Positions 32,152 to 41,382 of a stretch of 64,000 nt of DNA are shown here, one piece after another. Source of the stretch: Sulfurospirillum barnesii SES-3 (GTDB lineage Bacteria; Campylobacterota; Campylobacteria; Campylobacterales; Sulfurospirillaceae); the NCBI RefSeq assembly GCF_000265295.1, contig NC_018002.1, positions 1,054,001-1,118,000 on the forward strand, given 5' to 3'. The notes beneath the pieces were generated by a model. That model did not search any database, was not told the origin of the DNA, and saw only the letters and a list, made by a program, of their open reading frames with translations. The stretch's first letter is position 1, and the number at the start of each line of letters is the position of its first letter. The translations under genes and the position numbers were made by a program.

Positions 32152-33996
32152 ATGAGTATCTTTAGCACACTCAACACAGGCACTTCGGCACTTAATGCTG
32201 CCCAAGTTGCTGTTTCAACCACCAGTCAAAATATTGCCAATGTTGATAATGCCTATTATACTCGCCAACGTGTTACCTTAACAGCCAGTAATGCGATTAA
32301 TACCAGAGGTGTTAGCATTGGTACAGGTGTGAACGTAACCTCTATTGTACGGATACATGATGAGTTCGTTTTTTCAAAGCTACGAGATTCTTCAACAACC
32401 CTTGCATACGATAGCTATTCAAAACAGATATTAGAAGAGGTTGCTAAAAAATTTCCTGATTTAGATGAATCAGGTCTGTCTCAAAATATTGCAAACTATT
32501 TTTCTGCCTGGAATGACCTTGCAACCAATGCTACAGAGGGGTCCCAGAAAATTGCATTGGTGCAATTAGCCTCAACCTTGACTTCTAATATACAATCCAG
32601 TAAGGATTCGTTGCGTTCTCTACAAAGTACGTTGAATGACCAATTAAAAACTTCAGTCGATGAGATTAATAGTATTGGTCAACAAATGGCAGACCTCAAT
32701 AAACAAATTAATATGGTTGAAGCCGAAGAGGGAAATTATGCTAATGATTTACGTGACAAAAGAGATCAGCTTGAATTAACATTAGCCAATCTTATTGGCG
32801 TTTCTGTTTCCAAAAGCAACATTAGCAGTAATACAATGATTGATGCGAATATGACAGATTCGGGAACAACGTATAATATTAATATTGCTGGGGCTTCTTT
32901 TGTGGATGGCACAAGCTTTAATCCGATTGTGATTGATAACAGTAACAATAAGAGTAGTTTCTATTCTATTTACACCGAATTAGAAGATGGAAAACGGTAT
33001 GACTTAACTGAAATTTTAAGTGGTGGGAAAGTAGGTGCTATTCTTGATTTAAGAGGAAGGGTCATCTCTTCTTCCGAAAATGGTGGTTATCCTCAAGATG
33101 GTACGATTCAAAAGTATATTGATAGCCTCGATACTCTTGCCCAAACATTGATAACAGAAACCAATAATATCTACGCACAAAGTGCGCAAGAGCGTATGCA
33201 AAGTCCTCTACTTGATCTTAAATCCAACACGTCTTTACAAAATGCTTACAATAACATTCAAAATGGTACGTTTGATGTAATTGTTTATAACAGCGCAGGG
33301 GAAGCAGTGGCTCGTAAAACCATCACTGTGAATAGTTCAACAACCATGGGAGATGATACATTTTCGACCAGCATATTAACCCAAATCAATACCAGTACCG
33401 ATGACAATAACGATAATAATGGTTTGAATGATGTGGATGATTATTTTCAAGCAACATTTTTAGATGATGGGACATTTGCATTATCTCCCATTGGCAATAA
33501 CACAGGTTATACAATTGCCCTTGAAGATAATGGTAGTAATTTCCCTGGCGCTATTGGTGTAAGCCAGTTTTTTACAGGAACGAATGCTTCTGATATTAGC
33601 GTAGCAACGCAGTATAAAAAAGACCCTTCTTCAATGCAAGGGTACAGCGCACCTATTGATGGGAATAATAAAGTAGCTAATGCAATGGTACAACTGCAAT
33701 ACTCCACGCTTAGTTTTTATTCTCAAAATGGTAGCAGTGTTAAAGAAACACTCTCAGGCTACTACAGTGCACTTACAACAAAAATTGGATCAGATGCTTC
33801 TGCTGCTGGAAGTAGCTATAGTACCAATAGTGCACTTTATAACAGTATTTATGAGCAACATCAATCGGTAAGTGGTGTCAATAAAGATGAAGAGCTTGCC
33901 AATTTGATTAAGTATCAAAGTTCTTATAGTGCAGCTGCAAAGATTATTACGACAATTGATCAAATGCTTGAAACCCTCTTAGGCATTAAATCATAG
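32152..33996 (+). CDS. flgK: flagellar hook-associated protein FlgK
   Basis: A 614-residue hook-filament junction protein. The N-terminus MSIFSTLNTGTSALNAAQVAVSTTSQNIANVDNAYYTRQRV is the flagellar basal-body rod motif with the typical ANV and YxRQRV. The C-terminus ends VNKDEELANLIKYQSSYSAAAKIITTIDQMLETLLGIKS, the conserved D0 helix. The central region is longer and more variable, rich in Asn, Ser and Thr. No Cys is present, as expected for an exported axial component. Confidence 0.95.
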   Translation: MSIFSTLNTGTSALNAAQVAVSTTSQNIANVDNAYYTRQRVTLTASNAINTRGVSIGTGVNVTSIVRIHDEFVFSKLRDSSTTLAYDSYSKQILEEVAKKFPDLDESGLSQNIANYFSAWNDLATNATEGSQKIALVQLASTLTSNIQSSKDSLRSLQSTLNDQLKTSVDEINSIGQQMADLNKQINMVEAEEGNYANDLRDKRDQLELTLANLIGVSVSKSNISSNTMIDANMTDSGTTYNINIAGASFVDGTSFNPIVIDNSNNKSSFYSIYTELEDGKRYDLTEILSGGKVGAILDLRGRVISSSENGGYPQDGTIQKYIDSLDTLAQTLITETNNIYAQSAQERMQSPLLDLKSNTSLQNAYNNIQNGTFDVIVYNSAGEAVARKTITVNSSTTMGDDTFSTSILTQINTSTDDNNDNNGLNDVDDYFQATFLDDGTFALSPIGNNTGYTIALEDNGSNFPGAIGVSQFFTGTNASDISVATQYKKDPSSMQGYSAPIDGNNKVANAMVQLQYSTLSFYSQNGSSVKETLSGYYSALTTKIGSDASAAGSSYSTNSALYNSIYEQHQSVSGVNKDEELANLIKYQSSYSAAAKIITTIDQMLETLLGIKS

Positions 33997-34808
33997 TGAA
34001 ACGGTTTCCTCTTGCGAGCACCACTGTCTTGGTGCTCATTTTTCTCTTTTGCTTTGGTGGACCTCTTTTTTATACCGTATCTGCGTATGATTTAAATCCT
34101 TCTGCCATTTTATTAGCGCCCAACAGTGAGTATCTTTTAGGAACGGATCGTTTAGGTCGAGACCTTTGTGCACGATTAATGTTAGGAGGACAAACTTCTC
34201 TTATCATTGGGCTTTTAAGTGCTATGAGTGCTAGTTTATTGGGATTGATGGTTGGTATTAGTGCAGGTTTTTTTCAAAAAGGTGTGGATAAATTTATTAT
34301 TATTATGATTGATCTCTTCTTAACTTTTCCTACTTTTTTTCTTCTTTTAGCATTGATTAGTTATATGAGTGCATCCCTTTGGGTGCTTGTTTTTGTTATT
34401 TCTATTACAGGATGGATGGGGATGGCACGGCTGATTCGTAGTGAAAGTTTTGCCATTTCACAAGCTCCTTTTATAAAAATTCTCAGACTCTCCCATGTAG
34501 CTTCTTTTAAGATTATTTTTAAATACTTTGCTCCTTTATTAGCCCCTATTTTTTTTATTAGTTTTACTTTTGGTGTCAGCGGTGCTATTTTAGCAGAGAG
34601 TGGTCTTAGCTTTTTAGGCATTGGAATTACGCCACCACAAATGAGTTGGGGGGTTATTTTAAGTGAGGGAAAAGAGGTGATTGACATTGCATGGTGGCTA
34701 AGTTTTTTTCCTGGTTTTTTCATTTTTCTCGTTACATTTTCTCTTATTAATCTCTCTGATTACCTTCAAGCAAAAAGTAATGAAAAAGACAGCGTGAATG
34801 ACGTTTGA
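33996..34808 (+). CDS. ABC transporter permease, OppC/DppC type, without partner genes
   Basis: A 270-residue inner-membrane permease of the peptide/nickel family. The family markers are present: NSEYLLGTDRLGRDLCARLMLGGQTSLIIGL, the EAA-like loop (RLIRSESFAISQAPFIKILRLSHVASFKIIFKYFAP) and AESGLSFLGIGITPPQMSWGVILSEGK. About six membrane helices are seen. No OppB-type partner, substrate-binding protein or ATPase lies beside it. It starts with GTG on the last base of flgK, so it appears co-transcribed with a flagellar gene. Confidence 0.88.
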   Translation: MKRFPLASTTVLVLIFLFCFGGPLFYTVSAYDLNPSAILLAPNSEYLLGTDRLGRDLCARLMLGGQTSLIIGLLSAMSASLLGLMVGISAGFFQKGVDKFIIIMIDLFLTFPTFFLLLALISYMSASLWVLVFVISITGWMGMARLIRSESFAISQAPFIKILRLSHVASFKIIFKYFAPLLAPIFFISFTFGVSGAILAESGLSFLGIGITPPQMSWGVILSEGKEVIDIAWWLSFFPGFFIFLVTFSLINLSDYLQAKSNEKDSVNDV

Positions 34809-35553
34809 AAAGATTTCAAAACTTTTAAACGAAGAGTCCGTAAAACGTAATACTTCTTTAGAACTTAATGCAGAACATCCTGATCCTTTAATGATAGCTT
34901 CTGCGTATCCTAATGAATTTAGTGCACTTGTGTGTGCTTTATTTGCTTATGGGAATGCAAAAGCGATTGTTCGTTTTTTACAAAGCTTAGATTTTTCATT
35001 ATTGGATGCCACAGAAAAAGAGATTTCCACCTATTTACAACATCATTATTATCGCTTTCAAAATGCTGAGGATGTTGCAGCTTTATTTATAACCTTACGC
35101 CGTATTAAAGAACAAAATATCTCTTTGGAAACACTTTTCCTCCCTTCGTATCGTAAAGATGGAAATGTTATGGATGGGTTGCGTTCATTAATCAAAGAAC
35201 TTTATGAAATTAACCCCTATCGTTCACGGGGGTATCAGTTTTTATTGGGTACAATTCCTCCTGCACGCCCGCAATCTCCTTATAAACGGTGGCATATGTA
35301 TTTACGATGGATGGTTCGTAAGGATAATTTGGATTTGGGTTTATGGAAAGAGGTCCATACGAAAGATCTTTTAATGCCCTTAGATACACATACGTTTACA
35401 TTAGGGAAAAAATTGGGATTGATTCAGCGAAAATCGTATGATTTTCAAGCTGTATTGGAGTTGAGCCGTGCACTCAAAAAGATTGATCCAAGTGATCCGA
35501 TCAAGTACGATTTTGCTCTGTATCGCTTAGGTCAAGAAAAAATTCTACCTTAA
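34798..35553 (+). CDS. TIGR02757 family protein, unknown function
   Basis: A 251-residue soluble protein of the TIGR02757/DUF2400 family. Characteristic stretches are DPLMIASAYPNEFSALVCALFAYGNAKAIVRFL, RGYQFLLG, SPYKRWHMYLRWMVRKDNLDLGLWK and MPLDTHTFTLGKKLGL. The overall shape recalls helix-hairpin-helix DNA glycosylases, but the activity is unknown. It overlaps the permease gene by 11 bp. Confidence 0.85.
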   Translation: MTFEKISKLLNEESVKRNTSLELNAEHPDPLMIASAYPNEFSALVCALFAYGNAKAIVRFLQSLDFSLLDATEKEISTYLQHHYYRFQNAEDVAALFITLRRIKEQNISLETLFLPSYRKDGNVMDGLRSLIKELYEINPYRSRGYQFLLGTIPPARPQSPYKRWHMYLRWMVRKDNLDLGLWKEVHTKDLLMPLDTHTFTLGKKLGLIQRKSYDFQAVLELSRALKKIDPSDPIKYDFALYRLGQEKILP

Positions 35554-35562
35554 GGCTTCACA

Positions 35563-37281
35563 ATGAATGTAAAATATTGGCTCCCAAGGAGCTTTACAAT
35601 TCTACAAGAAGGTTATTCTGCTCGTCATTTCTCTTCCGATATAGTAGCAGGTTCCACAGTTGCGATTATCGCTTTACCTTTAGCTATGGCCTTTGCAATT
35701 GCCAGCGGTGTTGGTCCTGAAAAGGGTCTTTTTACAGCTATTGTAGCTGGGTTTATTATCTCTTTATTAGGGGGAAGTAGGTATCAGATTGGAGGTCCTA
35801 CGGGGGCTTTTGTTGTGGTACTTTATACGGTTATTTTGAAACACGGTTATGATGGTTTGCTCATGGCAACATTTTTAGCAGGGCTTATGTTGTTTTTAAT
35901 GGGAGCCTTTAAGCTAGGCAGTATCATTAAATTTATTCCTTATCCTGTAACGGTTGGTTTTACCACAGGTATTGCTCTGATTATCTTTTCTTCACAAATG
36001 AAAGATTTTTTTGGATTACCTGTCGCTACGATGCCTGCAGAATTTATAGAACAATGGAAGCTTTACTCTACGCAACTTTCTCACATTAATTATTACGCAT
36101 TGACGATAGGTGTAGTAAGTATTTTTTTATTGATAAAATTGCGCCATGCCTTTCCCAAAATTCCAGCGCCTATTATTGTAATTGTATTATCATCGTTTAT
36201 GGTGTATGTTTTTAATTTACCTGTAGAAACCATAGGTTCTAAATTTGGAGAATTACCCTCAACATTGCCATCGCCGCAGCTTCCCTCTTTTTCGTTTGAA
36301 AAAATACGTTTAGTCTTTCCTGATGCGATTACCATTGCACTTCTAGGTGCTATTGAATCTTTGCTTTCTTGTGTCGTGGCAGATGGTATGACAGGAGATC
36401 GTCATCATTCCAATAAAGAGTTAATGGCACAAGGTGCTGCGAATGTTGCTTCTGTTTTTTTTGGAGGGATTGCCGCAACAGGAGCAATTGCTCGTACGGC
36501 GACCAATATTAAGTCGGGTGCTTATAGCCCTATTTCAGGAATGATTCATGCAATCATGTTGTTGGTATTTATGTTTGTATTTTCACAATTGATTGTTTTA
36601 ATTCCTCTTTCTGCGTTGGCTGCAATTTTAGTCGTTGTTGCATGGAATATGAGTGAATTTCACCATTTTAAGGCGATTGCTTTAAAATCAGAACGTAACG
36701 ATACGGTTGTCCTTTTAATCACGTTTCTTTTAACCGTTTTGATTGATTTAAATACGGGTGTTCAAACAGGTATTATGTTGGCAGGGCTATTGTTTATTAA
36801 ACGAATGATTGATGTTACAGGTATTATTGACAAGAAAGATCAAATTCGTATGCCTTTTGATAGTGCAGATGAACCGTATGAAACAGAGGATGCTTTTGCC
36901 ATTTCTAAAAAAAATATCCCTCAAGGTGTTGAAGTCTATGAAATTGATGGTCCTTTCTTTTTTGGTGTTGCAGATCGCCTGAAAAATGTTTTAAATGAAA
37001 TTGCTCAAAATCCCAAAGTATTTATTTTACGGATGAGGCATGTACCTATGGTTGATGCAACAGGCTTGCATGCCTTAGAAGAGTTTTTGGATTTATGTAA
37101 AAACAATCAAACAATTCTTGTTCTTTCAGGGGTTAATGAACATATAAAACTCAAATTAAAACGAATGAAGTTAGAAGAGAAGATTGGTCATGAAAATATC
37201 ACTGACAATATTGACCATGCCCTTATACGTGCCAATGAACTTTTAAAAAAGGAGCCATACAATGCCCTACGTGAACATTAA
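35563..37281 (+). CDS. SulP-family anion transporter with STAS domain
   Basis: A 572-residue inner-membrane protein. The N-terminal 410 residues hold about 12-14 helices with the sulfate-transporter pattern (AGSTVAIIALPLAMAFAIASGVGPEKGLFTAIVAGFIISLLGGSRYQIGGPTGAF). Residues 445-555 form the cytoplasmic STAS domain (VFILRMRHVPMVDATGLHALEEFL). Members carry sulfate, bicarbonate or dicarboxylates; the substrate cannot be assigned. Its 3' end overlaps the tautomerase gene by 20 bp. Confidence 0.93.
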   Translation: MNVKYWLPRSFTILQEGYSARHFSSDIVAGSTVAIIALPLAMAFAIASGVGPEKGLFTAIVAGFIISLLGGSRYQIGGPTGAFVVVLYTVILKHGYDGLLMATFLAGLMLFLMGAFKLGSIIKFIPYPVTVGFTTGIALIIFSSQMKDFFGLPVATMPAEFIEQWKLYSTQLSHINYYALTIGVVSIFLLIKLRHAFPKIPAPIIVIVLSSFMVYVFNLPVETIGSKFGELPSTLPSPQLPSFSFEKIRLVFPDAITIALLGAIESLLSCVVADGMTGDRHHSNKELMAQGAANVASVFFGGIAATGAIARTATNIKSGAYSPISGMIHAIMLLVFMFVFSQLIVLIPLSALAAILVVVAWNMSEFHHFKAIALKSERNDTVVLLITFLLTVLIDLNTGVQTGIMLAGLLFIKRMIDVTGIIDKKDQIRMPFDSADEPYETEDAFAISKKNIPQGVEVYEIDGPFFFGVADRLKNVLNEIAQNPKVFILRMRHVPMVDATGLHALEEFLDLCKNNQTILVLSGVNEHIKLKLKRMKLEEKIGHENITDNIDHALIRANELLKKEPYNALREH

Positions 37282-37468
37282 AATTACTAAAGAAGGTGCG
37301 AGTAAAGAACAAAAGGAAAAGCTTATTTTTGGAGTCACGCAACTTTTAGTTGATGTTTTAGGTAAAAACCCAGCGACTACGGTTGTCACCATTGATGAGG
37401 TTGATATGGACAATTGGGGAATTGGCGGTGTTCAAGTGAGTGAATTGCGCAAAAAATCGAAGTCTTAA
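37262..37468 (+). CDS. 4-oxalocrotonate tautomerase family protein
   Basis: A 68-residue protein with the catalytic Pro directly after the initiator Met (MPYVNIKI) and the family pattern KEQKEKLIFGVTQLLVDVLGKNPATTVVTIDEVDMDNWGIGG. These small hexameric enzymes move double bonds in 2-hydroxydienoate-type acids. No aromatic-degradation genes are nearby, so the substrate is unknown. GGAG precedes the ATG, inside the end of the SulP gene. Confidence 0.9.
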   Translation: MPYVNIKITKEGASKEQKEKLIFGVTQLLVDVLGKNPATTVVTIDEVDMDNWGIGGVQVSELRKKSKS

Positions 37469-37529
37469 TAAACTATTAAATGATTTATAGATACAATCTT
37501 GCAAAATTATTAACTTAAGGAAAAGTGTA

Positions 37530-38207
37530 ATGGGTGAAATTTTTACATTTTTAGGTCTTATTAACCACTCTCACGACTTTATTATTGCCTCCCACGTTGT
37601 GTTGGTCGCCTTGATAAGTCTTGGATTGGCGAAGATGGCAACATCAAAAATGCAACTCGTGCCAAGCGGTGTTCAAAATGTGATGGAAGCGTATTTGCTA
37701 GCGGTGAACAACATGGGTAAAGGTATTGTGGGCGATGAGTTAGCTCGTAAATATTTGCCATTGGTTGCAACACTTGGTTTTATCGTAGGTATTTCCAATA
37801 TGATTGGTATTATCCCAGGATTTGAAGCGCCAACAAGCAATTTAAATGTTACATTAACGCTTGCTATTATTGTATTTGTGTATTACCACTTTGAGGGTAT
37901 TAGAGCCAATGGTGTGATTCACTATTTTGCACATTTTATGGGTCCTGTAAAATTATTAGCTCCTTTAATGTTCCCTATTGAGATTGTTTCACACTGTTCT
38001 CGTCTGGTCTCTTTGTCTTTTCGTCTTTTTGGTAACATCAAGGGTGATGATCTTTTCTTGGCGGTTGTTTTAATGCTTGCACCATGGATTGCACCGCTTC
38101 CTGCATACGTTTTATTAACTTTTGCGGGTTTATTACAAGCGTTCATTTTTATGATTTTGACGTATGTGTATCTTGCAGGTGCTGTTTTAATCAGTGAAGA
38201 ACACTAA
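37530..38207 (+). CDS. atpB: ATP synthase F0 subunit a
   Basis: A 225-residue membrane protein forming the proton half-channels next to the c ring. The essential Arg lies in [17 protein letters not shown], and the last helices carry [26 protein letters not shown] with the conserved Gln. atpB stands alone, away from the other ATP synthase genes, as in other Campylobacterota. AAGGAAAAG precedes the ATG and a TACAAT box lies farther upstream. Confidence 0.95.
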   Translation: MGEIFTFLGLINHSHDFIIASHVVLVALISLGLAKMATSKMQLVPSGVQNVMEAYLLAVNNMGKGIVGDELARKYLPLVATLGFIVGISNMIGIIPGFEAPTSNLNVTLTLAIIVFVYYHFEGIRANGVIHYFAHFMGPVKLLAPLMFPIEIVSHCSRLVSLSFRLFGNIKGDDLFLAVVLMLAPWIAPLPAYVLLTFAGLLQAFIFMILTYVYLAGAVLISEEH

Positions 38208-38230
38208 TTTGTAAAGAGATAGACGTCTTT

Positions 38231-38506
38231 ATGCAAAACGTACGTTTTGAAAAATTCCTCAGTTTTTTGCAAGGTGCTTCTTTAGCCTTTGCAATTGCTG
38301 GAGGGATGTATATGTTTTTAGCTTTTCTTCCTTTTGGCTTTTTGACTGCTTTTATTGTTGGACTTCTTTTCTTTCTTGTAGGTTCATTTTTTTTCATTGT
38401 ATTTGAGATGGCGCACCTGCAAATTGACAAAGTTAATGAACTCAAAAAACAAACCCATCTTCTAGAAAAGTTTTCTTTAAATGATCAAAAGCTATCTCAT
38501 CACTGA
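38231..38506 (+). CDS. small membrane protein, unknown function
   Basis: A 91-residue protein with two hydrophobic segments (about residues 15-33 and 36-58) and a polar, Lys/Gln-rich C-terminal tail. No family was recognised. It sits between atpB and the thiE-like gene and overlaps the latter by 26 bp. Confidence 0.7.
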   Translation: MQNVRFEKFLSFLQGASLAFAIAGGMYMFLAFLPFGFLTAFIVGLLFFLVGSFFFIVFEMAHLQIDKVNELKKQTHLLEKFSLNDQKLSHH

Positions 38507-39038
38507 TCCTCTTTTTTATACTTCAAAGACTCAAGTATTTCTCCAAAAACTCTTACATGTAAAGCATAAACATCAGCCCCATTACATTTGCTTACGGGAT
38601 AAACAAAATGTCGAGTATACAGCACTTGCTAAAGCAGTCGTAGAAGCAGGTATACAAGATACGCATACAAAACTCTATTTGCATACAGATTTTATGCTTG
38701 CGTACGAGCTAGGATGTGATGGTGTGCATTTGCCCTCAAGTGCACTGAACATGATTGAAAAAGCTAAAGCATTGGGCTTAGAGGTGATTGTAAGTACTCA
38801 TACCTTAGAAGAGATAAATGAAGCAGAAAAAAAAGGTGCAGATGCGATTACGTTTAGTCCTATTTTTGAGACACCCAATAAAGGCAAACCTCTAGGTTTA
38901 GAGAAGTTGAAAGAAATAAATGATAAAATCGGAGTCAAATGTTTTGCGCTTGGTGGCATTATAAATGAAGAGCACGTGAAGGCTTGTGAGAGCGTTGGTG
39001 TGTATGGTTTTGCCTCAATTCGCTTTTTTATAGATTAA
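38481..39038 (+). CDS. thiamine phosphate synthase family protein (ThiE/TenI)
   Basis: A 185-residue TIM-barrel protein. Family motifs: YLITDPLF, YICLRDKQNVEYTALA, GCDGVHLPSSAL, VIVSTHTLEEINEAEKKGADAITFSPIFETPNKGKPLGLEKL and the final phosphate-binding ALGGI. It is shorter than typical ThiE (about 210 residues), and the Gln of the ThiE QLR motif is Cys here (CLR), so a TenI-like role is possible. If it is ThiE it joins the HMP-PP and thiazole phosphate made by ThiD and ThiM, encoded about 35 kb away. Confidence 0.85.
   Translation: MIKSYLITDPLFYTSKTQVFLQKLLHVKHKHQPHYICLRDKQNVEYTALAKAVVEAGIQDTHTKLYLHTDFMLAYELGCDGVHLPSSALNMIEKAKALGLEVIVSTHTLEEINEAEKKGADAITFSPIFETPNKGKPLGLEKLKEINDKIGVKCFALGGIINEEHVKACESVGVYGFASIRFFID
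38553..38562. repeat. TTACATGTAA palindrome, copy 20
   Basis: Near the start of the thiE-like gene, read as LLHVKHKH. Confidence 0.95.
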
Positions 39039-39053
39039 TCTCAAAGGCTATTT

Positions 39054-40484
39054 ATGCAATTTGAAGTTGTGATTGGACTTGAAGTTCATGCTCAATTAAA
39101 TACAAAAACAAAAATTTTTTGCAGTTGTCCAACCAGTTTTGGAGATGAACCCAATACCAATGTATGTGAAGTATGTTTAGGGCTTCCTGGGGCATTACCT
39201 GTTTTAAATAAAGAAGTTGTTAAAAAAGCGATTGCTTTAGGTACAGCCATCAATGCGACCATCAATCAAAAATCCATTTTTAACCGTAAAAACTATTTTT
39301 ACCCAGACCTTCCTAAAGGGTATCAGATTAGTCAGTTTGAAATTCCTATTGTTGAAAATGGTGAAATTGTGATTGATTTTGAAGATGGAAGCAAAAAACG
39401 TATTGGTGTAACACGTGCGCACCTTGAAGAAGATGCAGGAAAGAATATTCACCACGGCAGTGTCTCTCACGTCGATTTAAACCGTGCAGGAACACCGCTT
39501 CTTGAAATTGTAAGTGAGCCTGATATGCGAAGTGCGGAAGAGGCTGTTTTATATCTCAAAAAACTTCATGCCATTTTGCGTTATCTTGACATCAGTGATG
39601 CCAATATGCAAGAGGGAAGTTTTCGCTGTGATGCAAACGTTTCTATCCGTCCCAAAGGCGATACAAAACTGTATACCAGAGCGGAGATTAAAAATCTAAA
39701 CTCTTTTAAATTTATTCAAAAAGCCATTGAGTATGAAGTTGCACGTCAAAGTGAGGCGTGGGAAGATGGTGTGTATGAGCGAGAAGTGGTTCAAGAAACC
39801 AGACTGTACGATACCGAAAAAAATGAAACCAGAAGCATGAGAGGCAAAGAGGATAGTGCGGAATACCGTTATTTTCCAGATCCTGATTTGTTGCCTGTGC
39901 TGATTCCTGATGCGATGTTGGCTGAGTGTATCCAAATCCCAGAACTTCCTGATCAAAAACGAGATCGTTTGGTTTGTGAATATGGTATTAAAGAATACGA
40001 TGCGAACGTCATTACCTCTAGTGTTGAAATGGCGCATTTTTATGAAACAATGATTCGTGAGGGTGCAGGTGCGAAAAATTCAGTGACGTGGTTAACGGTT
40101 GAATTGCTGGCTCGTCTAAACCATGGACTAACACTTAGCACTTCACCCATTGATGCCGTAAAACTTGCGCAATTGGTCAAACGCATTGAAGATGGAACGA
40201 TTAGTGGTAAGGCAGCTAAAGAGGTGTTGGATTATTTAATGGAACATGAAATCAGTGTTGATGAAGCCATTGAAACATTAGGACTCAAACAAGTGAGTGA
40301 TGATGGTGCTATTTTAGCCATTATTGATGCAATTATCAGTAGCAATGCAGACAAAGTTACAGAATATCGAAGTGGTAAAGATAAACTCTTTGGTTTCTTT
40401 GTGGGGCAGACTATGAAAGAGAGTAAAGGGGCTGCCAATCCTACAAAAGTGAATGAATTACTTAAATCCAGACTTGATGTGTAA
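39054..40484 (+). CDS. gatB: aspartyl/glutamyl-tRNA amidotransferase subunit B
   Basis: A 476-residue subunit of GatCAB, which converts misacylated Glu-tRNA(Gln) or Asp-tRNA(Asn) to the amidated form. The cradle domain starts [23 protein letters not shown] and includes the [19 protein letters not shown] and [17 protein letters not shown] motifs. The C-terminal YqeY-like helical tail contacts tRNA. The length is normal. Its 3' end overlaps the gpsA reading frame. Confidence 0.96.
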   Translation: MQFEVVIGLEVHAQLNTKTKIFCSCPTSFGDEPNTNVCEVCLGLPGALPVLNKEVVKKAIALGTAINATINQKSIFNRKNYFYPDLPKGYQISQFEIPIVENGEIVIDFEDGSKKRIGVTRAHLEEDAGKNIHHGSVSHVDLNRAGTPLLEIVSEPDMRSAEEAVLYLKKLHAILRYLDISDANMQEGSFRCDANVSIRPKGDTKLYTRAEIKNLNSFKFIQKAIEYEVARQSEAWEDGVYEREVVQETRLYDTEKNETRSMRGKEDSAEYRYFPDPDLLPVLIPDAMLAECIQIPELPDQKRDRLVCEYGIKEYDANVITSSVEMAHFYETMIREGAGAKNSVTWLTVELLARLNHGLTLSTSPIDAVKLAQLVKRIEDGTISGKAAKEVLDYLMEHEISVDEAIETLGLKQVSDDGAILAIIDAIISSNADKVTEYRSGKDKLFGFFVGQTMKESKGAANPTKVNELLKSRLDV

Positions 40485-41382
40485 GTTGGCTGACGTGAGT
40501 ATAGCAGTTATTGGCGCTGGCAAATGGGGACAAGCGCTTCAATTTGCACTTTCTCGTAATGTTACATGTAAGATTACTTCACGCCACACTAAACCTATTG
40601 AACATTTTGTGAGTGTTGAAGAAGCGTTAAACTGTGAGTATCTTATTTTTGCACTTCCCGCACAAGTGGTGCGTGGTTGGTTGGAAGCGCATTTTACGTT
40701 TCATGGGCAAAAGATTTTGGTTGCGGCTAAAGGAATAGAACAGGGCAGTGGTGCGTTTTTGAATGAGATATTTGCGCACTATGTACCTAAAGAACATTTG
40801 AGTTTTTTATCAGGCCCTTCCTTTGCCAGTGAAGTGATGCAAGGATTGCCAACAGCTGTTGTCATTAACTCAAGCAATGAAATTCTTTCCAAAGAGTTTG
40901 CTTCTTTTTTCCCTTCGTTTATGAAGACATACACCTCCAAAGATGTTATTGGCGCAGAGGTGTGTGGGGCGTATAAAAATGTTTTAGCCATTGCTAGTGG
41001 TATTTGTGATGGGCTAAAGCTTGGAAATAATGCACGAGCAAGTTTAATTGCAAGAGGGCTTGTGGAGATGCATCGGTTTGGAAAATATTTTGGAGCCCTT
41101 GATGAGACATTTTTAGGACTTAGTGGTGCAGGTGATCTTTTTTTAACGGCTTCAAGCACACTTTCACGCAATTATCGCGTAGGGCTTTTTTTAGCTGAGG
41201 GTAAGAGGCTTGAGGATATTTTGCTTGCATTGGGTGAAGTGGCTGAGGGTGTTTTTACCTCAGAAGCCATTTGTGAACTCTCTTTAAAACATACCATTTA
41301 TGTTCCCATCGCACATGAGATTGCGCTTATTTTAAAAGGCAAGGAACCTCGTGAAAGCGTGAGGGATCTTTTAGCGGATTGA
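40477..41382 (+). CDS. gpsA: glycerol-3-phosphate dehydrogenase [NAD(P)+]
   Basis: The enzyme makes sn-glycerol-3-phosphate for phospholipids. Motifs: the Rossmann [39 protein letters not shown], the catalytic Lys in [15 protein letters not shown], and [23 protein letters not shown]. The start is uncertain: ATG at 40477 (used here, overlapping the gatB stop), GTG at 40495 giving MSIAVIGAG, or ATG at 40453. None has a strong ribosome-binding site, which suggests coupling to gatB translation. Confidence 0.93.
   Translation: MCKLADVSIAVIGAGKWGQALQFALSRNVTCKITSRHTKPIEHFVSVEEALNCEYLIFALPAQVVRGWLEAHFTFHGQKILVAAKGIEQGSGAFLNEIFAHYVPKEHLSFLSGPSFASEVMQGLPTAVVINSSNEILSKEFASFFPSFMKTYTSKDVIGAEVCGAYKNVLAIASGICDGLKLGNNARASLIARGLVEMHRFGKYFGALDETFLGLSGAGDLFLTASSTLSRNYRVGLFLAEGKRLEDILLALGEVAEGVFTSEAICELSLKHTIYVPIAHEIALILKGKEPRESVRDLLAD
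40562..40571. repeat. TTACATGTAA palindrome, copy 21
   Basis: In gpsA, read as NVTCKITS, just after the Rossmann motif. Confidence 0.95.
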
